DNA of 64,000 nucleotides from Bartonella apihabitans (GCF_030758755.1 NZ_CP132387.1:868001-932000); one strand, 5' to 3'; positions 8,844 through 18,795 are shown, numbered from the stretch's first letter. The notes: generated from the letters alone by a model not told the origin. Numbers and translations are program-made.

Positions 8844-10013
8844 ATGACTGATCGCATAAACGCGAAGGAAAAGGCAGAGAAAAAACCGGCAATTGTGGAA
8901 CATGAGCTCCGCGATGGTGTTTTGTCTGTCTTGTGCCATGGCTATTGGACGACCCACACTGTCTATCTTATTGACGACGATTTACGTGAGCTGGAAAATG
9001 TCGATTGCCAAAAAGCGGTTCTGGATGCTTCGGGACTTCAATCTCTTGACACTGCGGGAGCCTGGGTCCTCGAGCGGCTCTATGTAAAACTCAAAAAACG
9101 GAATATTGCTGTCGAACTTACCGGTACAAAACAATCCTGGCATTCGCTGCTTATTACTGTGGGGAAGAGTTTTTCAAATAAAGACGACACGCTCAATGAG
9201 CCGAAACTGCCGGCCTATATCCGTTTTTTTTCGGCTCTCGGTGAAAGGGTGATCAATAGTTTTCACGATTTTTTACTCGCCATGGATATTTTGGGAGCGA
9301 CAATTCGTGGCTCGCAAATGAAAAAAGGTCGTGGATCCGGCGTAAGTCTTCCCGCCGTGGTGACGCAAATAGATCGAATGGGCGTTGGTGCTGTTCCTAT
9401 CATCGTTCTTATGTCTTTTATTGTTGGTGCTATTATCGCCCAACAAGGCGCGTTCCAGTTACGTCTTTTCGGAGCTGAAATCTTTGTCGTCGATCTCGTC
9501 GGGATTCTGGTTTTTCGCGAGCTCGGTGTTCTTTTGACAGCCATTATGATTGCCGGACGTTCCGGAAGCGCGATAACTGCCGAGATAGGGTCCATGAAAA
9601 TGCGTGAAGAGACGGACGCATTGAAAGTTATGGGATTAAATCCGATCGGTGTTCTGATTTTTCCGCGTCTTGTGGCCTTGGCAATTATTTTGCCACTTCT
9701 GACTGTTATTTCGGATCTCGCTGCGCTGGTGGGCGCTGGCGTGGTTGCCAATCTCTATTCCAATATTTCATATGAGGCTTTTATAACGCGTTTGAACGAT
9801 GCTGTTTATACGACAACCTATTTTGCAGGACTTATCAAAGCACCTTTTATGGCATTGATCATTGGCATCATCGCATCTGTCGAAGGGATGAAAGTTGGTG
9901 GAAGTGCCGAGTCATTAGGGCAACGAGTGACAAGTTCGGTTGTTAAATCGATTTTCGTTGTCATTGTTATCGATGGCTTTTTTGCCATCTTCTATGCTGC
10001 AATCAACTTTTAA
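8844..10013 (+). CDS. MlaE-family ABC transporter permease with N-terminal STAS (MlaB-like) domain
   Basis: A 389-residue inner-membrane protein. Residues about 15-110 read as a STAS domain of MlaB type (VLDASGLQSLDTAGAWVLERL), and the remainder is the MlaE permease with several hydrophobic segments (PIIVLMSFIVGAIIAQQGAF, ELGVLLTAIMIAGRSGSAI, IFPRLVALAIILPLLTVI). The fusion combines in one chain what E. coli encodes as MlaB and MlaE. It is the first of four genes (permease, ATPase, MCE protein, auxiliary lipoprotein) with 12, 1 and -4 nt spacing, which together form a lipid transporter across the periplasm. The direction and lipid cargo cannot be read from sequence. Confidence 0.9.
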   Translation: MTDRINAKEKAEKKPAIVEHELRDGVLSVLCHGYWTTHTVYLIDDDLRELENVDCQKAVLDASGLQSLDTAGAWVLERLYVKLKKRNIAVELTGTKQSWHSLLITVGKSFSNKDDTLNEPKLPAYIRFFSALGERVINSFHDFLLAMDILGATIRGSQMKKGRGSGVSLPAVVTQIDRMGVGAVPIIVLMSFIVGAIIAQQGAFQLRLFGAEIFVVDLVGILVFRELGVLLTAIMIAGRSGSAITAEIGSMKMREETDALKVMGLNPIGVLIFPRLVALAIILPLLTVISDLAALVGAGVVANLYSNISYEAFITRLNDAVYTTTYFAGLIKAPFMALIIGIIASVEGMKVGGSAESLGQRVTSSVVKSIFVVIVIDGFFAIFYAAINF

Positions 10014-10025
10014 GAGGTTTTCACG

Positions 10026-10865
10026 GTGAGAAAAGCCAAACGAAACCACTCGACATTGGATCTGACAACCGATGAAATCATCTCGGTTCGTGATGTTACA
10101 GTCCAATTTGGCAGCAAAAAAGTTCTTGATGGATTGAATTTGGATATTCATCGCGGGGAAATTCTGGGGTTTATCGGTCCTTCGGGTGCTGGAAAATCGG
10201 TTCTGATGAGAACCATTCTGGGGCTCAATAAAAAAGTATCAGGCCATATAAAAATACTGGGACAGGACATTGATGAAATTTCGGATCAGGAAAAGGTCGA
10301 GATCGATATGCGAATGGGCGTATTATTCCAGCATGGTGCGCTTTTTTCAGCATTGAATGTTCTGGAAAACATTCAGGTCCCGATGCGGGAATATCTTGAT
10401 TTGTCGCCAAAATTAATGGACGAACTGGCGCGGCTTAAAATCTCGCTGGTCGGACTTGAAGCCGATACGGCAGAAAAATATCCTTCCGAGCTTTCCGGTG
10501 GCATGATCAAACGTGCGGCTCTGGCTCGTGCATTGGCTCTTGATCCCCATATTGTTTTTCTGGACGAACCGACATCGGGTCTCGATCCGATTGGCGCGGC
10601 AGATTTTGATCTTTTGATTGAAGATTTACGCGACACTATGGGATTAACTGTATATATGGTAACACACGACCTTGATAGCCTTTATGCTGTTTGTGACAGA
10701 ATAGCAGTTCTCGGTCATAAAAAGGTTATGGTCGAGGGGACTATTGAGGATATGTTGAAGTTTGACGATCCGTGGGTTCAATCGTATTTTCGCGGTAAAC
10801 GCGCAAGACAGATTGTTCCTCGTGATCGGCATCCAAAAACTGATATAAAAGAGACGGCAGAGTAA
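10026..10865 (+). CDS. MlaF-family ABC transporter ATP-binding protein
   Basis: A 279-residue ATPase. Walker A GPSGAGKSVLM (about residues 55-65), signature LSGGMIKRAALARAL (about 157-171), Walker B IVFLDEPTSGLDP and switch His in VTHD are all present. The GMIKR variant of the signature is characteristic of MlaF-type ATPases. The start is GTG at 10026 with AGAGG upstream. It energises the adjacent MlaE-type permease. Confidence 0.92.
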   Translation: MRKAKRNHSTLDLTTDEIISVRDVTVQFGSKKVLDGLNLDIHRGEILGFIGPSGAGKSVLMRTILGLNKKVSGHIKILGQDIDEISDQEKVEIDMRMGVLFQHGALFSALNVLENIQVPMREYLDLSPKLMDELARLKISLVGLEADTAEKYPSELSGGMIKRAALARALALDPHIVFLDEPTSGLDPIGAADFDLLIEDLRDTMGLTVYMVTHDLDSLYAVCDRIAVLGHKKVMVEGTIEDMLKFDDPWVQSYFRGKRARQIVPRDRHPKTDIKETAE

Positions 10866-10866
10866 G

Positions 10867-11832
10867 ATGGAAACCAGAGCAGATTATGTGACAGTCGGTA
10901 TCTTCACTGTGGTGACACTTATCGCTGCTTTTATGATCGTTTATTTCATAGCCAGAATGGGTGATTCCCATCAGCTCGAACCTTTGGATGTGCGCATTCC
11001 CGGTTCGGTTACAGGGCTTGGTGAAAGCAGTCAGGTTTTTTTCAACGGCATTCGCGTTGGTACAGTACGCAGGCTGGTGCTCGATGATACCAATCCGAAT
11101 ATGGTTATAGCGAAAACCGAAATTAATGGCACCACTCCTATAACGCGCTCCACAGTCGCAACTTTAGGCTTTCAAGGATTAACCGGCCTTGCTTTTATCG
11201 AGCTTAAAGGGGGTAGCCTGAAAGAACCGAACCTTTTGCAAGAGGCCAAGAAGGAAGATACAGTCGCTCGTATTGATGCGGATCCGTCGACATTCAACAA
11301 TCTGTTGGCGACAGCGCAAGACATATTTGCCCGCGCCAATTCCACTCTGGGCGAGATGGAACAATTTATGAAAGATTCCCGTGAACCGCTCACGGAAACG
11401 ATTAAAAATGCCCGCAATTTTTCGGATACGTTGAACAAAAACACCGATAATGTGCAAAAAATTCTTGATGATACCAGACAAATGATGTCACGGCTTAATA
11501 CGGCTTCGGAAAAAGCAAATTCTATAATGGCAAAGCTTGACAATATGCTTTCACCCGACAACCGGAACAGCGTTATTGTACAAGCCCAGCAAACTTTAGC
11601 TTCTATTCAGAAAGCTGCCGACACAATAAATGAGCATATCGGGCCGATTGCGAATAATCTCGAAAGATTTTCGGGGCAGGGCTTGAGAAATGTCGAGGCG
11701 CTTGTCAGCGATAGCCGCCGCTCGGTTGATCGTATTGAAAGGGCAATATCCGATCTGGAGCGTGATCCTCAACGGATATTGTTCGGAGGTTCGGGAACTG
11801 TGCCACAATATGACGGGAGAACACGTCGATGA
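10867..11832 (+). CDS. MCE-domain protein, MlaD family
   Basis: A 321-residue periplasmic protein with one N-terminal anchor (VGIFTVVTLIAAFMIVYFI, about residues 10-28), followed by a single MCE domain (about 38-120; VTGLGESSQVFFNGIRVGTV, ATLGFQGLTGLAFIEL). The remaining 200 residues are helical and heptad-like (repeated NARNFSDTLNKNTDN, QQTLASIQKAADTINEHI), suggesting a coiled-coil stalk. By family it forms a lipid-conducting ring on the permease. Its stop overlaps the next gene's start by 4 nt. Confidence 0.9.
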   Translation: METRADYVTVGIFTVVTLIAAFMIVYFIARMGDSHQLEPLDVRIPGSVTGLGESSQVFFNGIRVGTVRRLVLDDTNPNMVIAKTEINGTTPITRSTVATLGFQGLTGLAFIELKGGSLKEPNLLQEAKKEDTVARIDADPSTFNNLLATAQDIFARANSTLGEMEQFMKDSREPLTETIKNARNFSDTLNKNTDNVQKILDDTRQMMSRLNTASEKANSIMAKLDNMLSPDNRNSVIVQAQQTLASIQKAADTINEHIGPIANNLERFSGQGLRNVEALVSDSRRSVDRIERAISDLERDPQRILFGGSGTVPQYDGRTRR

Positions 11833-12440
11833 TAATGGAAACGAAACACGTCAAACGGGTTCTTTGGTATCCTTTGGGTTTACTGTTGACGGCTTCTCTT
11901 CTTTCAGCATGTGGCGCGCCTGCACGTGATACCTATGATCTTTCTATCAATGATGTTGCTGTTGCCGGAACGCCGAAACATCAAAAGATACAGATACTTA
12001 TTGAAAAACCGGATGCGGTTAAAGCTCTCGACGGACAAGATATTGTTATCAAGCAGAATGGCTCCATCGCTTACCTCAAACGGGCACAATGGAGCGACCG
12101 TCTTCCTGATCTTGTTCAGGCACGTCTTGTTCAGGCCTTTGACAATAGCAATCATTTTGGTGGCGTTGGACGCCCGGGTGATGGCTTGGCAATCAATTAT
12201 CGTATCCTGACTGATATCCGGTCATTCGATGTCAATGTTGTTAACGGACACAACACTGCCACTCTGGAAATATCTGTAAAAATTATGGATGACAGAAACG
12301 GCAATATAACGGCTTCCCGAGTTTTCAAAACTGAGGCACCTGTTTCAGGAACAAATAATAATCAATATGCCGCAGCATTGGATAATGCCTTCAAGAAAAT
12401 GACCAATGACATCGTAAATTGGACGATTTCGACTATCTGA
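11829..12440 (+). CDS. ABC-type transport auxiliary lipoprotein (PqiC/DUF330-like)
   Basis: A 203-residue lipoprotein: signal peptide with the lipobox LLSAC (Cys about residue 28), then a domain resembling the ABC_trans_aux family found as the last gene of MCE operons (VAGTPKHQKIQILIEKP, LVQARLVQAFDNSN, NAFKKMTNDIVNWTI). It should be anchored in the outer membrane or periplasmic face and could dock the MCE stalk. Translationally coupled (ATGA-type overlap) to the MCE gene. Confidence 0.85.
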   Translation: MIMETKHVKRVLWYPLGLLLTASLLSACGAPARDTYDLSINDVAVAGTPKHQKIQILIEKPDAVKALDGQDIVIKQNGSIAYLKRAQWSDRLPDLVQARLVQAFDNSNHFGGVGRPGDGLAINYRILTDIRSFDVNVVNGHNTATLEISVKIMDDRNGNITASRVFKTEAPVSGTNNNQYAAALDNAFKKMTNDIVNWTISTI

Positions 12441-13737
12441 AAAGTGTAGGGCATTCGCCTTTGTGGTGGAGTCGTGCGAATTTTGATGGCCATCACAAGG
12501 TTAAGGTTAAGCAAAAAAGATAGCCAAACCCCGAACCGGTGCGAAAAAATATTGGTAAAATGAATGGTGAGGTTCTCGAAGAATTTTTGGCTGTAACCTG
12601 TTTTATCGTCATCGAACACTTAAGTCACATCACTGATGCATCGCCAAAAAGGGCGAGTAACGACTGCGCCATTCTTGATATTTTCATTATTGCTGTTTCA
12701 TTCTCGGGGTTCAATAATCCTAAAACAGCTTCCATTTAGGCTCGGTTTGAAACACAAAAAGCAGTTCTATGCTTGATAAACCGGTCGTGAGTTAACCGGT
12801 CAATTAAGCTGATAACAGTTCCGGAAATTCAAGTACCGTCGCTCAAGAAAAAGCCGATATTCATAAGTTGATATGAAAGCCTGAAACGATATTATTTTTA
12901 GAAAGACGGCTTGTCAGGAAGGCAAAGAATTTTTTGCGGATTAAAAGTTTAGTATCCTGTATTGAATTTTGCGAAGCTAATCAGATAGCAATTTTTAAAA
13001 ACTAAATATTGAAAATCGATAATGTGCAATTTGTCCTATTTTCGGAAAACAAAAAAGATGGGGGATGTTTCACCTTTCTATTGTAGGATTGTATGACCAT
13101 TGACAAGTTATTCAATCAGAGCCTTCGTCGCTTGATTAATTGTTTTCCCAATAATTTTTCGACAATTTATGGCTTTAAAATTGATTTGTCTTGCAAAGGA
13201 TAGGGCAGGTTGAACTCCAAGTCCCCGTTTTTGATTGTTTGTCGAGACGAGTTGAAACGGTCTCAATTAAAAAACAGCATTTTTTAAAACGGTGATCCCT
13301 TTCACATAATGGTTGTTCGGTTGTTTTTTCTGAAACTTTTGTTTCTGTCCAATTTATTGGCTTCCGGTTATCCGATCACGTAAACCTGTCCTTACCCGCT
13401 TCAATTGACAAAAGCATTCAGGATAATGATTTGCTGAGGATTCACTCTCCAATTCCGATCTGTTCGAATGATATTTTCCACATTAAAGCATAGAAAATAG
13501 CGACAGCGCTCTAAACATTTAACGAAATGGTGGTCGCATCTAATCAGGAAGACTGACTTTGAATAACCTATTTCAGACCTCTGTGCCCCCAATCAAGGGA
13601 CACGAACAGAATGAATAATCAGGGAAAAATAGTTAGCCGAGAGATAGAACGCCAATCGTGCGGAGCCAAATCTCCTACAAGGTTAATCAAGTTTGATAGA
13701 CCGACGGATTGCGAGAAATGAAGTCGCTGACCACGGA
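12441..13737. other. Gene-free stretch of about 1.3 kb
   Basis: Between the MCE operon and the GPR-like gene I find no open frame with a recognisable product or ribosome binding site. The longest frames (60-85 codons) read as random sequence. No tRNA or strong hairpin was seen apart from the terminator at its right edge. It may be a decayed locus or hold an RNA gene I cannot recognise. Confidence 0.5.
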
Positions 13738-13741
13738 TATG

Positions 13742-13767
13742 AAAAAGGGGAGCTTGATGCTCCCCTT
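13742..13767 (-). terminator. Intrinsic terminator of the GPR-like gene
   Basis: On the minus strand AAGGGGAGC-ATCAA-GCTCCCCTT forms a perfect 9-bp stem with a 5-nt loop and runs into a T tract (TTTTTC). It lies 7 nt beyond the stop codon of the 1673-residue gene. Confidence 0.9.
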
Positions 13768-13773
13768 ATCAGA

Positions 13774-16700
13774 TTACTGGATACGGCCGCTTGCATGGGC
13801 AAGCATTGTATAAACTTTGCCTGTATCGGAAGTGAGATATTTCCTTATTGTTTCTCTGTCACCGGTTTCCCGCGAGACATCGCGTAGCAGTTTCTCGAAA
13901 TCTGCGATATATTGGTTGACTGAACGACGGAAGTCACTATCAACCAGATATTTTTGGCGGATTTTTTCGAATGTTTTCTGGCCATTCAGCGTGTAGAGCT
14001 TCTGTGTATAAATATTCCGCTGTCCACGACGATAATGATCCCAGAGTTGAACCGCAGCATTATGGTCAATTGCCCGGACAATATCGACGGATAGAGAATT
14101 CAGCGATTCAATCACGTGATCGGCAGGGCGCGGCTGGTCAACTTTGGTGAGAGTTGCAACACCCGATTCATCCCCGCGAGAAGCTCGAGCCAAAAGATTT
14201 GATACCCAACCGTCTTTTACAGGCGCCGTGGCAGGCTTTGATGTCATTGACGGATTTGCCGTAAAATTCTGTTTGAACAAAGTGGATGAACGCGGTCTGT
14301 CTTCAAAAACAGGGGTTTCTGCTTTCAAGCTTGTAGCCGACGTTGATGGCCGCGAAAAATTGCTGTTCTGCGCATTTTGTTGCATGAGCAGAGACAATTC
14401 CTGCAACGCTTTGATCTGATCGGTAACAGCATGACGCATTTGTTCTGCTGATTCTTTCGTTTGTGCCGGTAGCTGACGGATAGTGGTGTTCAAATTATTG
14501 CTTGTTTTTTCAAGCTCGCTCTTGATGGATTCTGTTGCGCGACGAATTTCATCGGTAGCGTTGGAAAATTTCGACGAGGCGACAACAACCATCTCGTTCA
14601 AACTCTGCTGAAGTCTGAACGCTGAATCCCGTGTGCTCTGGTCTGTTTCTTTCAAGGCCGACCCGATAGCCTCCTCGTAATGGGCAATGACCTGATTGAT
14701 TTCTTCCGATTTGGACATCAATGCATCACTTAATTGCGCCAGTGCATTTTGCTTTTCTTCAATCGTACCGCTAAACGAGTTTTGTGATTGATTAAGCATG
14801 TGAACAGCCTGATTGAGAACATTTGCGTGTTGATCAAGGCTTTGCGACATTTGATTTATTTGTTCAAGTGCGCTGCCAGACAAGCCCTGCAGAAGTTCAA
14901 CATTATTGCCCAACATCTGTGTAGAATTGTTCAGATTTTCAGCAATCTGATTACTGTTCTGGTAGAAACTATTGGCGGCTTCATTGAACTGTCCGTCAAT
15001 ATTCTGGATTGACGCAATCAAGCTATTTGCATTGGCACTGATATTCTGTGCAGATTGCTCCATCTGCATCAAAACTCCCGAAACATTGCCGATGAAATCA
15101 TCCTTGACACCGGAAACCGCTTGAAGTGTTTCCGAGGTGCGTTGTGCCAAGGCGTTCATCAAGGCATCATTTTGCGCTTGCATGCGTTGTTCGGCTTCTT
15201 GTGTTGCGGCGCTCAATTGATCATTGAACTGGGCTGCCAGACTACCGAGTGATTGGGTCGTCTGTTGAGCGGCCTGTCCGAGATTTTCAGCAACATTTGT
15301 CAGTTGTTCGACATCACCAGCAATCTTGCTGGAAGCTCCGCTAACAACATTATTGACGTTTTCGCCAATGCTATTCAAATGATAATCAATATTGGTTTGC
15401 AATTGCTGCATCGTTTCGTTCAGGAAATTGGAACGATCAGCTAATGATTGTTCTATAGATTGTGCTGAACTGACTATAACCGAATTGAAACGTTCGGCCT
15501 GCTGATTGATAATCCCCTCGGCTTTCGCCATTTCACCGTCAAAAGATGTTGTCAGAGTCTGTCCAGCTTCATTGAAGCGTGTTGTGGCTTCATTAATTTT
15601 TGCATCAAGAGATGAAAGAATATTGTCGCCTGCAGCCGAAAGAGCTTTGCCAACTGTTTCGGATTGTTCCGACAGGTTTGTAACAGCCCGTTTTCCGGAA
15701 GCAGACAGGACACCTTCGGCTTTTACAGCTACGTCGGCAAAAGACGTTACAAACTCCTGACCAAGATCGGCAATCTTGGTTTGAACCTTATTTGTTTCAT
15801 TGTTCAGCGTCGACAAAATGCCGTCGCTAATATTCGTGAGGGTAGACTGAAGTTTGGTTGCTTCCTCATTGAAGGAGGAGAGAACCTGATTGCCCGATTG
15901 CGACAACAAAGAAGATGCTTTGTCAGCAATATCGTTCAGCGAACCTTTCAAAGATTCATTTGAATCTTCAAGAATTGTTTTGGTTTTATCTGTTTGTTCG
16001 GCCAAAGATGTTGTCAAACCGGCTCCGGCAGACGAAAGAATGTCGGATGCTCTGTTTGTTGCTTCTGTCAGCCCGCTAACGAGTTTATCGCTTGTCTCGT
16101 CGAGCAACGTATGCGCTCTGTCGGTCTGGGATGTCAGGTTCGACACCAGATCACCACCCGATTGTGTAATCAATTCGGCTGCTTTTTTGGCTTCATCGGT
16201 GAATGTTTCGGAAGCAGAAGTAATGCTGTCGCGAAGCCCGCTAGCAAAAGACAGGGCTGAACCTTCCAAAGAGCTTTTTACGTTCTGTATGCCGGTTTCC
16301 AGTGCGTTCTGTATAGTCTGGGTACGATTGTCCAGAATAGCAGTCTGTTCGGAAAACGTGCGTTTAATGCCTTCATTGTTTTCGGCTACCACGTTTTTAA
16401 GTTCGTCTGATTTTTGTTCCAACAAGTTGCTTTGCGCTTCGAACGACTTCGATATGTCACCTAGCGTATTCGTAAAGTTATCCTGTAACTCTTTTGCGCG
16501 CTCGGTGACGATATTGGAATTGGTGGTCAATGTCTCATTCATGGACCCGATGCGGTTATCCATTGATGTCAACAATGACTCATTTGATTCGCTCAGCGCT
16601 TTTTCGAGCAATTGCGTATGATTTTTAAGAGTGTCCAAATGATTCGCGAATGCCGTTTTCAATTCCTGACTATTGTTGGCGATCGAATCTTGTACTTTCA

Positions 16701-18795
16701 GTACCTGGCTGCCAACCGTATCGTTGAATGTAGCGTCACCTTTCGCAATGACATCCTTGATATAATCGATGCGCTCTTCCAGAATACGTGCCTGATCGGC
16801 AAGGACTTCGTTCAGAGCAGAACTGTTGACTGTAAGTAAATCTCTTAAAGCATCCGCTCTCGTGTCAATATTTTTGGTTTGTGTATCAATAAGTTCATTG
16901 GCTGTTTCAAAACTCTTTTCAATAGCAGCCTGTAATGCGTTGGTACGTTTTTCAATGCCTTCAACATGTTCGCGCGAGTGCAGATCAAGTGTTTCGACAT
17001 TTTTTACCAAAACTTGTTCAATACTGCTGACGTGCTGTGAAAGTACGTCCATTTGGCCTTTCACTGTCTGAGCCAATTTGTCGGTTTCGCTTCCGAGCAT
17101 TTCTGCTATGAGTTCGCGTCCTCCGGCAATCTGTGATTTAAATTCTTCGGAACGATTTTTGAGCATATCGCCAAGCGAGATATCAAGCCCTTTGACTTCA
17201 TCAGCAAGCAATTTTTTGCCGTCATCAAATGTTGACAAGAAGTCGTTACGACCTGCGGTAAATGCATTTGCAATTTCGACAGTACGAGCCTTGAGAGTTT
17301 CGTTGATTTGATTTGCTCTTGCATCAAGAACGCCACCCAGCTTTTCAGTGTTTTCTTCGAGCTCCTGAGCACGGTTTATAAAGGCAGCGATGATTGAATT
17401 GCCACGTTCGCCCAGTGAACTGTCAACATCGGCAAGACGTTTTTCAAACGCCGCAATCGCTTCTGTGGCTACATTGTCGAATTGTGTGGACAAAGTAGTG
17501 GCATGGTCGCCCAGTTTTGTAATTTTGTCGTTGAAATCGGATAGAGCCCGCTCGGTAGCAGCTTGCATCCGTTGACTGAGTGCTTCTGCGCGCTGTTCTG
17601 CTTCCTCGGCTCCTTGATTGAAACTTGTGGAAATTTTTTCACTATTTTTTTCCAGCCGTTCTGCAGCAGACGTAACGCTCTGTTCGAGATTGTTATAAAG
17701 ATCGGAATTCTGCCTTTGCAATTCTTCGGCAGTCTGACGGAATTTTTCAGCAAGTTCACCACTTACTCCGTCACCCACCTCTGCCAATCTGGCAACAAGT
17801 TCTTCGCCTTGTTTTTGGAGTGTTTGAGTAAGTGTTTTTGTAACATTCTCGACATTGGTCGAAATATTGGACGTGATGACGTCGAATTCTTTACTTAATT
17901 CGTTCTGTGTGCCGCGAATAGTGGATTGCACCCGATCGGCATGACCAAGGATTGCCTCGCGTTCGGTGCTCAGTTCGCTAATGAGATTATGAATACGCGA
18001 TTTATTTTCTGTATAGGCACGTTCAAGATTTTGAACCTCACCCTGAATGAGTGCTTCGAGTTCCACAGCACGAGACAGAGTCCGTTCAATACCTTCGTTC
18101 ATGGCAGAAACTTCCTGACGGATAGTTTTACCAAGTGATACGGCATGTTCTTCTGTTGCTTGCGGACGACCTAAACGTAAAGCAGCATCACTTACTGCAG
18201 CCGCAATATTCCGAAGTTCAGTGGATCGTTTGGAAAGCTGCGCAAATCCCCAGAACATTAAAATAGGAACAGCGGTTCCGGCGGCAACGGCCAGTCCGAC
18301 AGGAGTGGCAGCAAATGCTGCAAGGCCGGCGGGAGCCAACGAATTGGCAACATACGCACCGCCTGCTGCCCACAGAGCACTGAGTGCAGTGGTGCTCCAA
18401 TAAATACGCGACGGCTTTGCCGTATAGTTTCCGGAAACCTTTATTAAATTGAGATCATCATTGGCAGGCTTCGGTGGATTGGCTACGAGACTGTCATGCA
18501 CGGTACCGCCGGTCGATTCGCGATCCGGTTTCTTGCCGAACAGGCTTTCAGCCACAAATTCATCAACAGTCGGGCTATTCTGGCCGTTCAATCGAGCGGT
18601 GGAAGCATTTTCAGCAGCAAGCTCTTCGGTTGCTTGCGCTATTTGCTCGGCGAGATCATCAAGATCGATCAGGCCGTTGGTCGATTGGGCAGCACTCTCT
18701 TTTGTGGTGGCATTATCGAAATTGAAGTCCAAAGCCTCTTCGAGTGCTTCCTCGACTTCGTCATCAATTTTTTCTGCCTTGGTTCTACGTGCCAT
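13774..18795 (-). CDS. Giant coiled-coil membrane protein, growth pole ring protein (GPR)-like
   Basis: A 1673-residue protein. Residues 1-130 are acidic and polar. Residues about 131-186 form a hydrophobic hairpin (IYWSTTALSALWAAGGAYVA; VGLAVAAGTAVPILMFWGFA), implying insertion in the inner membrane. Residues about 190-1500 are almost entirely helical and rich in E, Q, N, S and T, with 11/22-residue periodicity. The C-terminus is a compact, less repetitive domain (QKYLVDSDFRRSVNQYIADF near 1625; TGKVYTMLAHASGRIQ at the end). This matches the architecture I know for GPR of Agrobacterium, a polar-growth scaffold with apolipoprotein-like repeats, though that protein is longer (about 2100 residues). 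Monocistronic, with its own terminator. The role is inferred from architecture and recalled C-terminal similarity. Confidence 0.75.
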   Translation of the reverse strand: MARRTKAEKIDDEVEEALEEALDFNFDNATTKESAAQSTNGLIDLDDLAEQIAQATEELAAENASTARLNGQNSPTVDEFVAESLFGKKPDRESTGGTVHDSLVANPPKPANDDLNLIKVSGNYTAKPSRIYWSTTALSALWAAGGAYVANSLAPAGLAAFAATPVGLAVAAGTAVPILMFWGFAQLSKRSTELRNIAAAVSDAALRLGRPQATEEHAVSLGKTIRQEVSAMNEGIERTLSRAVELEALIQGEVQNLERAYTENKSRIHNLISELSTEREAILGHADRVQSTIRGTQNELSKEFDVITSNISTNVENVTKTLTQTLQKQGEELVARLAEVGDGVSGELAEKFRQTAEELQRQNSDLYNNLEQSVTSAAERLEKNSEKISTSFNQGAEEAEQRAEALSQRMQAATERALSDFNDKITKLGDHATTLSTQFDNVATEAIAAFEKRLADVDSSLGERGNSIIAAFINRAQELEENTEKLGGVLDARANQINETLKARTVEIANAFTAGRNDFLSTFDDGKKLLADEVKGLDISLGDMLKNRSEEFKSQIAGGRELIAEMLGSETDKLAQTVKGQMDVLSQHVSSIEQVLVKNVETLDLHSREHVEGIEKRTNALQAAIEKSFETANELIDTQTKNIDTRADALRDLLTVNSSALNEVLADQARILEERIDYIKDVIAKGDATFNDTVGSQVLKVQDSIANNSQELKTAFANHLDTLKNHTQLLEKALSESNESLLTSMDNRIGSMNETLTTNSNIVTERAKELQDNFTNTLGDISKSFEAQSNLLEQKSDELKNVVAENNEGIKRTFSEQTAILDNRTQTIQNALETGIQNVKSSLEGSALSFASGLRDSITSASETFTDEAKKAAELITQSGGDLVSNLTSQTDRAHTLLDETSDKLVSGLTEATNRASDILSSAGAGLTTSLAEQTDKTKTILEDSNESLKGSLNDIADKASSLLSQSGNQVLSSFNEEATKLQSTLTNISDGILSTLNNETNKVQTKIADLGQEFVTSFADVAVKAEGVLSASGKRAVTNLSEQSETVGKALSAAGDNILSSLDAKINEATTRFNEAGQTLTTSFDGEMAKAEGIINQQAERFNSVIVSSAQSIEQSLADRSNFLNETMQQLQTNIDYHLNSIGENVNNVVSGASSKIAGDVEQLTNVAENLGQAAQQTTQSLGSLAAQFNDQLSAATQEAEQRMQAQNDALMNALAQRTSETLQAVSGVKDDFIGNVSGVLMQMEQSAQNISANANSLIASIQNIDGQFNEAANSFYQNSNQIAENLNNSTQMLGNNVELLQGLSGSALEQINQMSQSLDQHANVLNQAVHMLNQSQNSFSGTIEEKQNALAQLSDALMSKSEEINQVIAHYEEAIGSALKETDQSTRDSAFRLQQSLNEMVVVASSKFSNATDEIRRATESIKSELEKTSNNLNTTIRQLPAQTKESAEQMRHAVTDQIKALQELSLLMQQNAQNSNFSRPSTSATSLKAETPVFEDRPRSSTLFKQNFTANPSMTSKPATAPVKDGWVSNLLARASRGDESGVATLTKVDQPRPADHVIESLNSLSVDIVRAIDHNAAVQLWDHYRRGQRNIYTQKLYTLNGQKTFEKIRQKYLVDSDFRRSVNQYIADFEKLLRDVSRETGDRETIRKYLTSDTGKVYTMLAHASGRIQ
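15436..16227 (-). repeat. Twelve consecutive 22-residue repeats within the GPR-like protein
   Basis: Residues about 857-1120 divide without gaps into twelve 22-residue units, for example TSDKLVSGLTEATNRASDIL.., AGAGLTTSLAEQTDKTKTIL.., SGNQVLSSFNEEATKLQSTL... A hydrophobic residue recurs at positions 5, 9 and 19-20, and small residues (S/A/G) at 1-2. This is the 22-mer amphipathic periodicity of apolipoprotein-like helices. The DNA copies are diverged. Confidence 0.85.

Noticed and set aside
15890..16621. 243-codon plus-strand frame antisense to the GPR-like gene
   Set aside because: Ser/Val-rich antisense of a repetitive coiled-coil gene; no start signal and no recognisable domain.
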